DNA from: Mycobacteroides sp. CBMA 271
GTDB lineage: Bacteria > Actinomycetota > Actinomycetes > Mycobacteriales > Mycobacteriaceae
Assembly (NCBI RefSeq): GCF_009729205.1
Contig: NZ_VTHB01000009.1
Coordinates: 1-64,000, forward strand
Length of the DNA stretch: 64,000 nucleotides
Reading direction: 5' to 3'
Shown here: positions 32,085 to 40,987 of the stretch, piece after piece
Position numbering within the stretch: the first letter of the stretch is position 1
Layout of the letters: each line of letters begins with the position of its first letter
Notes under the pieces: model-generated
What the model saw: the letters and a program-made list of their open reading frames with translations, nothing else
Told to the model about the DNA's origin: nothing
Databases searched by the model: none
Made by a program: the position numbers and the translations under genes

Positions 32085-32789
32085 GTGGCTGGACAGCTGC
32101 TCGTATCGGTGTCGGGAATCTGCGATCGCACTCTCGACGAGATCGGGGTATTCACTGAGGAAATGGATAAGCGGTCGATTCCGCTGTCCTTCCTGGTGGC
32201 TCCCCGCTTGAAGGGCAAGTACCGACTGGTGGAAGACCAGCCGACGGTCGACTGGCTGGCGGCGCGCCGGTCTCGAGGCGACGCGATCGTGCTGCACGGA
32301 TACGACCAGGCGGCGACCAAGAAGCGTCGTGACGAGTTCGCCGCGTTGCCCGCGCATGAGGCTAACCTGCGTTTGATGGCGGCCGACCGGGTGATGGAGC
32401 AGACCGGTTTACGTACACGGTTGTTCGCGGCGCCCGGCTGGATGGCTTCGTCTGGTGCCATTGAAATGTTGCCGCGCAACGGTTTCCGGTCGAACATCGG
32501 ACTTTCGGAGATCACCGATCTGGTTCGTGGCACCTCGGTGCGGGCTCGAGTGCTGGGCATTGGCGAGGGGTTCCTGTCCGAGCCGTGGTGGTGCCGGATG
32601 TTGGTGCTGTCGGCGGCACGGACTGCCCGTCGTGACGGCGTGGTGCGGGTCGCGATCTCGGCGAAGCATCTGCGCAAGCCCGGCCCGCGGCAGGCCATGA
32701 TCGACGCGATCGATCTATCGCTGCTGCACGGTTCGATACCGGGCGTCTACGAATGGTTGCCCAATCAGGTATTGCACAGCGTGGCGTAG
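32085..32789 (+). CDS. DUF2334 polysaccharide-deacetylase-like protein
   Basis: This 234-residue protein starts at GTG 32085. LLVSVSGICDRTLDEI opens a TIM-barrel-like fold. VLHGYDQ and FAAPGW match the metal and substrate loops of DUF2334, a branch of the NodB/polysaccharide deacetylase superfamily. The first metal-site Asp is at GICD. It may remove an acyl group from a glycan or glycolipid; the target is unknown. A longer GTG start at 32055 is possible but covers an unconserved leader. Confidence 0.72.
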   Translation: MAGQLLVSVSGICDRTLDEIGVFTEEMDKRSIPLSFLVAPRLKGKYRLVEDQPTVDWLAARRSRGDAIVLHGYDQAATKKRRDEFAALPAHEANLRLMAADRVMEQTGLRTRLFAAPGWMASSGAIEMLPRNGFRSNIGLSEITDLVRGTSVRARVLGIGEGFLSEPWWCRMLVLSAARTARRDGVVRVAISAKHLRKPGPRQAMIDAIDLSLLHGSIPGVYEWLPNQVLHSVA

Positions 32790-32969
32790 TAGGCATCTTT
32801 TGCTCCACTGTTTGCGTGGGGATCTCTGTGCGCCCCGAATGATGCGGGTTCCGGCTGCGTGTCGCCGTCGTGCCAGCACCGCTGCGGGGTGTTCCAGTCA
32901 TAGGTTTGTGCTTTCACCGCAAGGAAGTTGGATCTACTAATCGTGCGGTGACCCCGCTACGGTGAACCG

Positions 32970-34628
32970 GTGGGTGACACGAGTACGGATGTCATTGTCG
33001 TGGGCGCGGGTCTGGCAGGGTTGGTGGCGACCTGTGAGTTGGTGGACCGCGGCAAGAACGTCATCATCGTCGAGCAGGAGGGCGCCGCCAATCTCGGCGG
33101 GCAGGCCTATTGGTCATTCGGCGGGCTGTTCTTCGTCAACAGTCCCGAACAGCGTCGCCTGGGCATTAAGGATTCCCACGAGCTGGCGTTGCAGGACTGG
33201 CTTGGGACCGCCGGCTTTGACCGTCCGGAGGACCACTGGCCGCGTCAGTGGGCGCACGCCTACGTCGATTTTGCCGCCGGGGAGAAGCGAAGCTGGTTGC
33301 GCGCCAGAGGTTTACAGACCTTTCCGGTGGTGGCCTGGGCCGAGCGTGGTGGCAAGGGCGCGCTGGGGCCGGGCAATTCGGTGCCGCGTTTCCACATCAC
33401 CTGGGGCACCGGTCCCGGCCTGGTAGAGATCTTCGCCCGGCGCGTGCTCGCGGCCGTCGATCGCGGCCAGGTGCGCATCGCCTACCGCCATCAGGTTGAT
33501 GAACTGATCGTCGAGATCGGTGCCGTCGTCGGTGTTCGCGGCACCGTGCTCGAGCCCTCCATCGTCCCTCGTGGTGTCGCATCATCACGAACTGCAGTGG
33601 GCGAATTCGTGTTTCGGGCGCAAGCTGTTGTCGTGACCAGTGGTGGCATCGGCGGCAACCATGACTTGGTGCGAGCCAATTGGCCGGAGCGGCTAGGTCG
33701 TGTTCCGTCCCAGTTGTTGACGGGGGTGCCGGCTCATGTCGACGGCCGGATGCTGGGGATCTCGGTGGCTTCCGGCGCCCATCTGATCAACCGCGACCGG
33801 ATGTGGCACTACACCGAGGGCATCACCAACTACGATCCGATCTGGGCTGGGCATGGGATCCGTATTCTGCCCGGTCCGTCGTCGCTCTGGTTGGACGCCA
33901 ACGGATCTCGCATACCCGCACCGCTGTTCCCCGGATTCGATACCCTCGGTACGCTCGAGCACATCTGTCGCAGCGGGCACGATTACTCGTGGTTCATTCT
34001 CAACGAGCGGATCATCGCCAAGGAATTCGCGCTGTCCGGGCAGGAACAGAATCCCGACCTCACCGGCAAGGATGTGCGCGGGGTGCTGCGCCGCGGAAAG
34101 GCGGGACCGGCCGCGCCGGTGCGGGCATTCATCGACAAGGGCGTCGACTTCGTCACCGCCACGAATCTGCCGGATCTCGTCGCCAAGATGAACGCAATTC
34201 CGGATGTCACCCCGCTGGAGTACGCGACCGTTGCCCAGCAGGTGGCGGCGCGCGACCGCGAGGTGATCAATGCCTATGGCAAGGATCCGCAGATCGCCGC
34301 CATTCGTGCGGCTCGCGCCTATCTCGCCGACCGGTTCACTCGGGTGGTGGCCCCGCACCGGCTCACCGACCCCAAGGCCGGTCCGCTCATTGCCGTGAAG
34401 TTGCACATACTGACACGAAAAACGTTGGGAGGCTTGGAAACCGACCTCGACTCGCGCGTTCTACGCGCCGACGGTAGCTGCTTCGAGGGCCTGTACGCGG
34501 CCGGCGAGGTAGCCGGGTTCGGTGGCGGCGGTGTGCACGGGTACCGCGCCTTGGAGGGCACGTTCCTGGGTGGCTGCATCTTCAGTGGGCGGGCCGCGGG
34601 CCGTGGAGCCGCCGAGGACATCGGCTAA
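32970..34628 (+). CDS. FAD-binding dehydrogenase (Rv0785-like, KstD/fumarate reductase fold)
   Basis: This 552-residue flavoprotein starts at GTG 32970 with VIVVGAGLAGLVATCELVDRG and IIVEQEGAANLGGQAYWS, the N-terminal FAD site. GLYAAGEVAGFGGGGVHGYRALEGTFLGGCIFSGRAAG forms the C-terminal FAD site. The family includes ketosteroid dehydrogenases and succinate/fumarate-type oxidoreductases, usually acting on alkyl groups next to a carbonyl. By place it matches Rv0785. The 180 bases ahead of it, after the DUF2334 gene, show no other feature. Confidence 0.88.
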   Translation: MGDTSTDVIVVGAGLAGLVATCELVDRGKNVIIVEQEGAANLGGQAYWSFGGLFFVNSPEQRRLGIKDSHELALQDWLGTAGFDRPEDHWPRQWAHAYVDFAAGEKRSWLRARGLQTFPVVAWAERGGKGALGPGNSVPRFHITWGTGPGLVEIFARRVLAAVDRGQVRIAYRHQVDELIVEIGAVVGVRGTVLEPSIVPRGVASSRTAVGEFVFRAQAVVVTSGGIGGNHDLVRANWPERLGRVPSQLLTGVPAHVDGRMLGISVASGAHLINRDRMWHYTEGITNYDPIWAGHGIRILPGPSSLWLDANGSRIPAPLFPGFDTLGTLEHICRSGHDYSWFILNERIIAKEFALSGQEQNPDLTGKDVRGVLRRGKAGPAAPVRAFIDKGVDFVTATNLPDLVAKMNAIPDVTPLEYATVAQQVAARDREVINAYGKDPQIAAIRAARAYLADRFTRVVAPHRLTDPKAGPLIAVKLHILTRKTLGGLETDLDSRVLRADGSCFEGLYAAGEVAGFGGGGVHGYRALEGTFLGGCIFSGRAAGRGAAEDIG

Positions 34629-34658
34629 CCCGTCCCGACCCGCTGCACAGAATGGAAT

Positions 34659-35297
34659 CTAGAAGGTGACGGCATCCTCGTGCGGCAGCACCTGGAAATC
34701 GGCGTCGGACATCTCGCGAAATCGCGTGTAGAAGAACGGGTATGCGGCCTCCTGCAGGATGCCCTGGTGAATCGGGACCGCCCGGGCGGGGTTCACCGCG
34801 CGCAGGTACTCGATCGCCTCGGACACTTTCATCCATGGTGCCGCGGCCGGCAGCGCCAGCACGTCGACGTCCTCGCCGGGGGCGAAGAGTGCATCGCCGG
34901 GATGCATGAGCCGTGCCGGGTGATCCCCGTCGCCGATCAGATAGGAGGTGTTGTCGATGAGCGGGATCTCCGGATGGATCACGGCGTGCTGCCCGCCGAC
35001 CCCGCGCACTGTGAGCCCATCGACACCGAAGCTGTCACCGGCGTGCACCGCTTGCCACGGCTCGCCCAGCTGTGTCGCCGTCATCGGATCGGCGTAGAGA
35101 GCTGCGCCCGGGTTGGCGTCGATCAGCGCGGGTAGCCGCGCCAGGTCCACATGGTCGGGATGCTGATGGGTGATCAGGATGGCGGACAGGCCAGTGATCC
35201 CCTCGAATCCGTGCGAGAAGTTGCCCGGATCGAACAGCAGGGTCGTATCGCCAAAATCAGCCAGCAGGCAGGAATGCCCGAAGTGGGTCAGCCGCAT
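34659..35297 (-). CDS. Metallo-beta-lactamase-fold metal-dependent hydrolase
   Basis: This 212-residue protein opens MRLTHFGHSCLL. The motif HQHPDH (residues 44-49) is the HxHxDH metal site of the UlaG-like group, with GGQHAVIHPE and LMHPGDALF supplying further ligands. It is likely a phosphodiesterase or lactonase; the substrate is unknown. By place it equals Rv0786c. It converges on the FAD dehydrogenase with 30 bases between. Confidence 0.88.
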   Translation of the reverse strand: MRLTHFGHSCLLADFGDTTLLFDPGNFSHGFEGITGLSAILITHQHPDHVDLARLPALIDANPGAALYADPMTATQLGEPWQAVHAGDSFGVDGLTVRGVGGQHAVIHPEIPLIDNTSYLIGDGDHPARLMHPGDALFAPGEDVDVLALPAAAPWMKVSEAIEYLRAVNPARAVPIHQGILQEAAYPFFYTRFREMSDADFQVLPHEDAVTF

Positions 35298-35620
35298 GGC
35301 ACGAGTCTAGGCGCGCCGCCCGGGAATGAATGCAGAGCGAGAGCGAAACGCCTTCGGTAGGACGATCGGTCTACCGAACGGGTATGGGCACTGGCAGGAG
35401 GTTGACGCCATTGCCATCCGGTCGCCGGACACACCCTTGAAACCCCCTGGTCACGCCCGTAGTTTGGCCTACTTCGCCAGCTATGCCAGGTGCACCCATG
35501 TCTCCGAGCCACAGCGAGGAGGCCCGCAGCGCACCACCGGGATGAGCACCGCGAGGTCCAGGTGACCTGACAGGGAGCGCTGCGACGCGGAGCATCCCTC
35601 CCGCACGGTAAAGTCAGCCC
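35298..35620. promoter_or_regulatory. purS upstream region with an imperfect 26-base palindrome
   Basis: The gap between the divergent hydrolase and purS holds no convincing gene. The arms TTCGGTAG (35353-35360) and CTACCGAA (35371-35378) are perfectly complementary. The centre contains CGATCG, so 26 bases are nearly symmetric. It lies 243 bases ahead of purS and 55 ahead of the hydrolase start, and is a better operator candidate for the hydrolase. The rest shows nothing I can name. Confidence 0.45.
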
Positions 35621-35857
35621 GTGGCCCGAGTCGTCGTAAACGTCATGCCGAAACCCGAGATCCTGGACCCGCAGGGACAGGCGATTGTCGGAGCGCTCTC
35701 TCGCCTTGGCTATGCCGGCGTCTCAGACGTCCGGCAGGGTAAGCGCTTTGAGCTCGAGTTCGATGGTGAGATCGGGGATTCCGATTTGGAGTCGATTGCC
35801 GAGGCGCTGCTCGCCAACACCGTCATCGAGGACTGGGAAGTGGTCCGGGCGGAATGA
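35621..35857 (+). CDS. purS: FGAM synthase subunit PurS
   Basis: This 78-residue protein has PKPEILDPQGQAIVGALSRLGY and the beta-alpha-beta fold of PurS, which bridges PurL and PurQ in the three-part FGAM synthase. The start is GTG 35621. Its TGA overlaps the purQ ATG (ATGA). Confidence 0.95.
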   Translation: MARVVVNVMPKPEILDPQGQAIVGALSRLGYAGVSDVRQGKRFELEFDGEIGDSDLESIAEALLANTVIEDWEVVRAE

Positions 35858-36537
35858 GCGGCGCATCCGTCAAGATCGGGGTTATCACCTTCCCGGGCAC
35901 GCTCGATGATGTCGACGCCGCTCGGGCGGTGCGGCTTTCCGGCGCCGAGGCCGTCGCGTTGTGGCATGGCGACGCCGACCTGAAGTCCGTCGACGCGGTG
36001 ATCGTGCCCGGCGGCTTCTCCTATGGCGACTACCTGCGCGCCGGCGCCATCGCACGCTTCGCCCCGGTCATGGGGTCGGTGGTTGAGGCCGCCGCAAACG
36101 GCCTGCCAATCCTGGGCATCTGCAACGGTTTTCAGGTGCTGTGCGAGGCCGGGCTACTGCCGGGCGCGCTGACCCGCAATGCCGGCCTGCATTTCGTGTG
36201 CCGCGATGTGTGGCTGGGTGTTGACGCCAACCACTCCGCTTGGTCGTCCCGGTACGAGAAGGGTGCCGACATCCTGGTGCCACTGAAGTCCGGCGAGGGT
36301 CGTTACGTCGCCTCCGACAATGTCCTCGACGAGCTGGAGGGCGAGGGCCGGGTGGTCTTCCGCTACCGCGAGAACCCCAACGGCTCGATGCGCGATATCG
36401 CCGGAATCTCGTCGGCCAACGGCCGCGTCGTTGGGCTGATGCCGCACCCGGAGCACGCCACCGAGGCGCTCACCGGCCCCAGCGATGACGGTCTCGGCAT
36501 TTTCTACTCGGCGCTCGACGCCGTGCTGGCCGTTTAA
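35854..36537 (+). CDS. purQ: FGAM synthase glutaminase subunit PurQ
   Basis: This 227-residue class I glutamine amidotransferase has its catalytic Cys in ILGICNGFQVL and the His/Glu pair in GLMPHPEHATE near the end. VIVPGGFSYGDYLRAGAIAR is the PurQ signature. It supplies ammonia to PurL, which is encoded 6.5 kb away. The stop overlaps the convergent encapsulin stop by 4 bases. Confidence 0.96.
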   Translation: MSGASVKIGVITFPGTLDDVDAARAVRLSGAEAVALWHGDADLKSVDAVIVPGGFSYGDYLRAGAIARFAPVMGSVVEAAANGLPILGICNGFQVLCEAGLLPGALTRNAGLHFVCRDVWLGVDANHSAWSSRYEKGADILVPLKSGEGRYVASDNVLDELEGEGRVVFRYRENPNGSMRDIAGISSANGRVVGLMPHPEHATEALTGPSDDGLGIFYSALDAVLAV

Positions 36538-37331
36538 GGCAGCAGCGCGACCGACGCCTCGGCGGTGTAGCTCAGGAATGTCAGCGTCTCCTGCAGGTAC
36601 AGCTGCACACTGTCGGCGTCGTGTGCCAGGTAGCCGATGGTGACATCGGTGCCCAGCTGCAGGTCGAAGTCTCCGCCACGGGTGCTGAGCACGAACGCGC
36701 CGTCGATCGCGGGCGCCCAAATGATCTCAGTGTCCACGAGCCGGTTCAGATGCTCGCGGATCGGGTAGCCGTGGTCGGAGGTCTCGCTGACCTTCGTGTA
36801 CACGTCGGCCGATAGCAGCACCGAATACGGCCCGTCCACGCCTGCCAGCCGCAGCTCGGACAGCGCCTGGGAGATGACGTCGGGAATGTGCCGAACATCT
36901 TCGGGCAGCGCCAGTCCGGGGTTGGAGCTGGACTCGCGAATCCCGACGATCGACGCCGCGGGGTAACCCTCGAAGATCGCGCGATCCTCGGCGAACGCCA
37001 GCTTCTTGGCCGCATCCTTGACCGGATCCCAATCTGAATCCTGGGCGCCGCGTTCCACGTCGTCGATCGCCGACCGGCTGATGGTGAACGGGACCCGCAG
37101 CCGCACAAGCGGTTTACTCTCCCGCAGGTGGGCCTGCACACCTTCAGCGGGTGCTGAAATACTCAGCACGTGGCCCGTACTGACGGCCGCGCAGGCGGAC
37201 CCGCCCGGCTCGCTGACGTCGACCACACGGCGTCCCGCGATATGGCGCTTGAAGGTGCGGGACGCTTCGGTCCCGATCTCCACCCATGCCTCGTCCGTGA
37301 TGGGTGCGAGCTCGCGGTACAGGTTGTTCAT
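36534..37331 (-). CDS. enc: Encapsulin shell protein (Cfp29/linocin M18 type)
   Basis: This 265-residue HK97-fold protein starts MNNLYRELAPITDEAW and contains TFKRHIAGRRVVDV, SKPLVRLRVPFTISR and DVYTKVSETSDHGYPI. From memory it is nearly the same as M. tuberculosis Cfp29 in many blocks. Sixty copies usually form a small icosahedral nanocompartment. Its start overlaps the stop of the DyP gene (ATGA), so cargo and shell are translated together. The DyP enzyme is the evident cargo. Confidence 0.96.
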   Translation of the reverse strand: MNNLYRELAPITDEAWVEIGTEASRTFKRHIAGRRVVDVSEPGGSACAAVSTGHVLSISAPAEGVQAHLRESKPLVRLRVPFTISRSAIDDVERGAQDSDWDPVKDAAKKLAFAEDRAIFEGYPAASIVGIRESSSNPGLALPEDVRHIPDVISQALSELRLAGVDGPYSVLLSADVYTKVSETSDHGYPIREHLNRLVDTEIIWAPAIDGAFVLSTRGGDFDLQLGTDVTIGYLAHDADSVQLYLQETLTFLSYTAEASVALLP

Positions 37332-38335
37332 GACGACGTTCCCTTCAGGCTGCCGATCGAGAGGGTCCCTTGGTCTTCAGGAGATTTCGCAGTTTCCTGC
37401 TCGGGAAGGGCGGGGAGACTATCCAGGAAATCGGCCGACGGCGCGAAGAACAGCCCACCGGTGACCGCCGTCGAGAAATCCAGGATGCGATCGGTGTTCC
37501 CGGGCGGATCCCCGACAAACATGTTGTGCAGCATGCGTTCAGTGACATCCGGCGTACGCGAGTAGGCAATGTAGTAGGTACCGAACTCGGCCTTGCCGAG
37601 CTCCCCGAAGGGCATGTTGCGTCGCAGGATCTGCAGCTCGTTGCCGTCTTCGTCCTCGATGACATTCAGTGCCACATGCGAATTCGGCGGTTTTGCGGCG
37701 TCGTCGAGTTCGATGTCGTCGAGTTTTGTGCGCCCGATCACCTTCTCCTGCTCGTCCACGGTCAGGGCGCTCCACGCGGCCATATCGTGCAGGTACTTCT
37801 GCACGTGGACGTAACTGCCGGCGGCGAAATCTTGGTCCTCGGCACCCACGAGGGCGGTCGAGGCGGCCTCATCGCCGTCGGGATTTTCGGTACCGTCCAC
37901 GAATCCGAGCAGATCGCGATTGTCGAAGTACTGAAAGCCGTGTGTCTCGTCCACCACGCTGATCGCACCCGCCAGTGCGGTGGTGATGCGCCCGGCCAAT
38001 TCGAAGCAGCGGTCCATGGTGGCGGCGCGGATGTGGAACAGCAGGTCGCCGGGAGTTGACGGAGCGACATGCCGCTCACCCCGCACCTCCGGAAACGGCC
38101 GCAGGCTCGCCGGCCGCGGGCCGGAAAAGAGTCGGTCCCAGGCCTCGGATGCGATGCCGGTGACCAGTGACAATCGACGAGACGGGTCGCGGAACCCGAT
38201 GGCGTGCGCCAGTCCGGACAGCTCGGGTAGGGCGTCATGAACTGCCTGTTCGGCACCCGCATTGATGGTTGCGGCAAGGAAAATCGCCGAAGAGGACAGC
38301 GGATCCAGAACAGGCTGCGACACGTGATCGGGCAC
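37328..38335 (-). CDS. dyp: Dye-decolourising (DyP) peroxidase, encapsulin cargo
   Basis: This 335-residue haem peroxidase has the DyP motif GFVDGTENP with catalytic Asp147, a proximal His at 220 (PPNSHVAL) and Arg near 238 (ILRRNMPFG). The last residues, GTLSIGSLKG, match the known encapsulation peptide that docks cargo to the inside of the shell. A flexible Pro/Glu/Ser linker joins it to the enzyme. It starts with GTG 38335, 33 bases from the divergent aminopeptidase gene. It is first in the operon with the shell gene. Confidence 0.96.
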   Translation of the reverse strand: MPDHVSQPVLDPLSSSAIFLAATINAGAEQAVHDALPELSGLAHAIGFRDPSRRLSLVTGIASEAWDRLFSGPRPASLRPFPEVRGERHVAPSTPGDLLFHIRAATMDRCFELAGRITTALAGAISVVDETHGFQYFDNRDLLGFVDGTENPDGDEAASTALVGAEDQDFAAGSYVHVQKYLHDMAAWSALTVDEQEKVIGRTKLDDIELDDAAKPPNSHVALNVIEDEDGNELQILRRNMPFGELGKAEFGTYYIAYSRTPDVTERMLHNMFVGDPPGNTDRILDFSTAVTGGLFFAPSADFLDSLPALPEQETAKSPEDQGTLSIGSLKGTSS

Positions 38336-38368
38336 GCTTCGACCCTAGACTGATTCCGGTCAGCCATC

Positions 38369-39646
38369 ATGGGAAGGGTGACCGCGACCGCAGCAGGACT
38401 GTGCCAATTCATCGACGCCTCGCCGTCTCCCTTTCATGCCGTGGACACGGTCGCGCAGCGGCTTCGCCAAGAAGGCTTCACCGAGTTGTTCGAGGCGCAG
38501 CGCTGGCCCGGGCATTCGGGCGACTACTTCACGGTGCGGTCGGGCTCGATCGTCGCCTGGCGTGGCGTGGACATGGGGAACGAGAACGCCGCGTTCCGGG
38601 TGATCGGCGCCCACACCGACAGCCCGAATCTGCGGGTTAAGGCCAACGCCGGCCGCGTGCAAGCAGGTTGGCCCATGGTCGCGTTGGCGCCCTACGGTGG
38701 TGCCTGGGTGCAGACCTGGCTGGACCGCGATCTGGGTCTGTCCGGGCGGGTGCTGCTCCGTGACGGAGATGCGGTGCGATCCACGCTGATTCGCATCCAA
38801 CAGCCGATCCTGCGGGTGCCGAACCTGGCGATCCACATGGTCAGCGCCGAGGAACGCAAGAAGTGGGTGATCGACCCGCAATGGCATCTGAACTCGGTGT
38901 GGAGCGGCAGTCGTAGCTTCGAGGAGTACATCGCCGAGCAGTTGGGCGTCGAACCAGCCGATGTGCTGGGGCGAGACCTGATGGCCCATGACCTGACCCC
39001 CGCCGCGTTGATCGGGCCGGACCAGAGTCTGATCAGCGCACCGCGGTTGGACAACCAGGCCAGCTGCTACGCCGGGTTGGAGGCCTTCCTGGCGGCCGAG
39101 TCAACCTCGACGACGGTGCTGGCGCTCTTCGACCATGAGGAGATCGGCTCGGTATCCGATCACGGCGCGCACTCGGACCTCTTGTCGACGGTGCTGGAGC
39201 GGATCGTGTTGTCCAGCAATGGTACCCGCGAGGACTTCTTGCGGCGCGCGGCCACCTCCGTGATGGTCTCCGCGGATATGGCGCACGCGACCCACCCCAA
39301 CTATCCGGATCGTCACGAGCCGGGCCACCACATCGCCGTCAACGCCGGCCCGGTGATCAAGAGTCACCCGAATGTGCGGTACGCCACCGACGGGCGCGGC
39401 GCCGCTGCCTTCGCCATGGCATGCGAACGGGCGGACGTACCGTTGCAGCGGTACGAACATCGCGCCGACATGCAGTGCGGTTCCACCATCGGGCCGTTCG
39501 CGGCGTCACATACGGGCATGATGACCGTCGACGTGGGTGCCGCGACACTGGCCATGCACTCCGTACGTGAGCTCATGGGCGCGCACGACGTGCCGATGTA
39601 CGCCGATGCGCTGCAAGCGTTTCTGGAGCTTTCAGCTACGTCATGA
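38369..39646 (+). CDS. pepC: M18 family aminopeptidase
   Basis: This 425-residue zinc aminopeptidase (Rv0800-like) has metal ligands in IGAHTDSPNLRVK (His, Asp), FDHEEIGS (Glu-Glu) and the late segment VDVGAATLAMHSVRE (His). SPSPFHAV near the start is typical of M18. It removes N-terminal residues, often acidic or neutral, from peptides. The start may also be GTG 38378. It ends one base before a convergent gene. Confidence 0.93.
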   Translation: MGRVTATAAGLCQFIDASPSPFHAVDTVAQRLRQEGFTELFEAQRWPGHSGDYFTVRSGSIVAWRGVDMGNENAAFRVIGAHTDSPNLRVKANAGRVQAGWPMVALAPYGGAWVQTWLDRDLGLSGRVLLRDGDAVRSTLIRIQQPILRVPNLAIHMVSAEERKKWVIDPQWHLNSVWSGSRSFEEYIAEQLGVEPADVLGRDLMAHDLTPAALIGPDQSLISAPRLDNQASCYAGLEAFLAAESTSTTVLALFDHEEIGSVSDHGAHSDLLSTVLERIVLSSNGTREDFLRRAATSVMVSADMAHATHPNYPDRHEPGHHIAVNAGPVIKSHPNVRYATDGRGAAAFAMACERADVPLQRYEHRADMQCGSTIGPFAASHTGMMTVDVGAATLAMHSVRELMGAHDVPMYADALQAFLELSATS

Positions 39647-39647
39647 A

Positions 39648-40475
39648 CTACATCGTGAAGCGCAGATTGGCGACGATCTTCCAACCGAGGTCGGGATCGC
39701 CGTCGAGAGTGAACCCGGCGCGGTTTGCGCTGGCTCGTCCCCCGAGGTGCCGGGCGAATTCACAGGTATCCGCGGTGAGCGTCACCTGCGGGGAGGCCAA
39801 GGGCTCCGAGAACTGAGCCACGATGCGCGCACGGTCGGGAATCTCGATGTTGACATTCTGTGCGCCAATTCCGGTGAGCACGAATCGGATCCGGCTGCCT
39901 TGGGGTGCGCCGGCGCGCTTTCCGATGAGGAACGGCAGCGCATTGATCAGCTCGGTGAGTGCGGGGGCGGCCGAAACCGGGTCCGCCGGAGCGGGAAACC
40001 CGAGACTGTCGCGGACATCCAATTCGTGCATCCAGCAGTCGAAGTCGCGGATCTGCATAAACCGGCCGTAGCTCTCCGGCCCCACCGGCGTGGCGGTCTC
40101 GGCATTGAACTGCTCCTGAGACAGGCCCTCGAGCACGGCCAGGCGCGCGCTGGTCACCGTGCGCAGGTCGCTGAGGACCATGGCTGGCGGCAGCTTGCGA
40201 TAGTAGGTGAGCCACCGTTCGTTCAGGACGCCGACGGGATTGTGCACATGCGGCAGATCGGCGACCGCCTCGTCGGTGCTGGGGATCGGGTCACCCGAGA
40301 GCAGGCGTTCGGTGCTCACCACATGCGCGATGACATCCTTGACGCTCCACCCCGGCAGCACGGACGGTGCTGCCCACTGGTCGTCGGTCAGGCTGGCGCC
40401 CAACTCGTCCAGCGCGGACCACTGCGCGGCTAGCGCGGCGACGACGGGCTCCTTGGTGACAATCGTGACGGTCAT
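39648..40475 (-). CDS. Mycothiol-dependent maleylpyruvate isomerase family protein
   Basis: This 275-residue DinB-like protein has LPGWSVKDVIAHVVSTERLL with the first metal His near residue 50. IRDFDCWMHELDVRDSLG supplies the other ligands of the MDMPI_N domain (PF11716). The C-terminal part from about residue 185 is an SCP2-like domain that often accompanies it (VTLTADTCEFARHLGGR). Such enzymes use mycothiol for isomerisation or detoxification; the substrate is unknown. Confidence 0.83.
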   Translation of the reverse strand: MTVTIVTKEPVVAALAAQWSALDELGASLTDDQWAAPSVLPGWSVKDVIAHVVSTERLLSGDPIPSTDEAVADLPHVHNPVGVLNERWLTYYRKLPPAMVLSDLRTVTSARLAVLEGLSQEQFNAETATPVGPESYGRFMQIRDFDCWMHELDVRDSLGFPAPADPVSAAPALTELINALPFLIGKRAGAPQGSRIRFVLTGIGAQNVNIEIPDRARIVAQFSEPLASPQVTLTADTCEFARHLGGRASANRAGFTLDGDPDLGWKIVANLRFTM

Positions 40476-40582
40476 GCCCCGAGCCTACGAGAGGCCCGGA
40501 AGGCCCGAGCGATGAATTTCGCTGATTGTGTCGGTCTGTCTCTCTACAGTTGATCCATCGGGGATTTCGAGAAAGGAATCTC

Positions 40583-40987
40583 ATGTCCGTCGTATCCACA
40601 CTCATCACCAGATTCAGCGAGAAGAGCACGCCGGAGAAGATCGGTATCGCGCTGAGCGGCATCATCCTGCTGTTCCTGTTGGGGGATGCGTTACCCAAGA
40701 TCTTCGGCGCGGAGTTCTCGACGAGCGCCGTCGAGGGATTGGGTTTCCCGCCCTATCAGACGGCCCTCATCGGCTGGGTGCTGCTGGCGTGCACCATCGT
40801 GTGGGCGATCCCGCGCACCTCGGTGCTCGGCGCCGTGGGCCTGACCGCCTACCTGGGCGGCGCGGTCTGCATCGACATGCACGCGGAGCTGTGGGCTCCC
40901 GTTGTCTTCGCCGTCGGGTTCGGGCTGCTGATCTGGGCGGCGATGATCCTGCGTCGGCAAGAACTGTTGAAGGTGCTGATCGGCTAG
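40583..40987 (+). CDS. DoxX-like small membrane protein
   Basis: This 134-residue protein starts at ATG 40583 behind GAAAGGA. Four hydrophobic helices lie near residues 20-35, 58-76, 82-97 and 104-122. LGDALPKIFG and LGFPPYQTALIGWVLLACTIVW fit the DoxX-like family (PF13564). No enzymatic role is established for this branch. It converges on the lipoprotein gene with overlapping stops. Confidence 0.78.
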   Translation: MSVVSTLITRFSEKSTPEKIGIALSGIILLFLLGDALPKIFGAEFSTSAVEGLGFPPYQTALIGWVLLACTIVWAIPRTSVLGAVGLTAYLGGAVCIDMHAELWAPVVFAVGFGLLIWAAMILRRQELLKVLIG

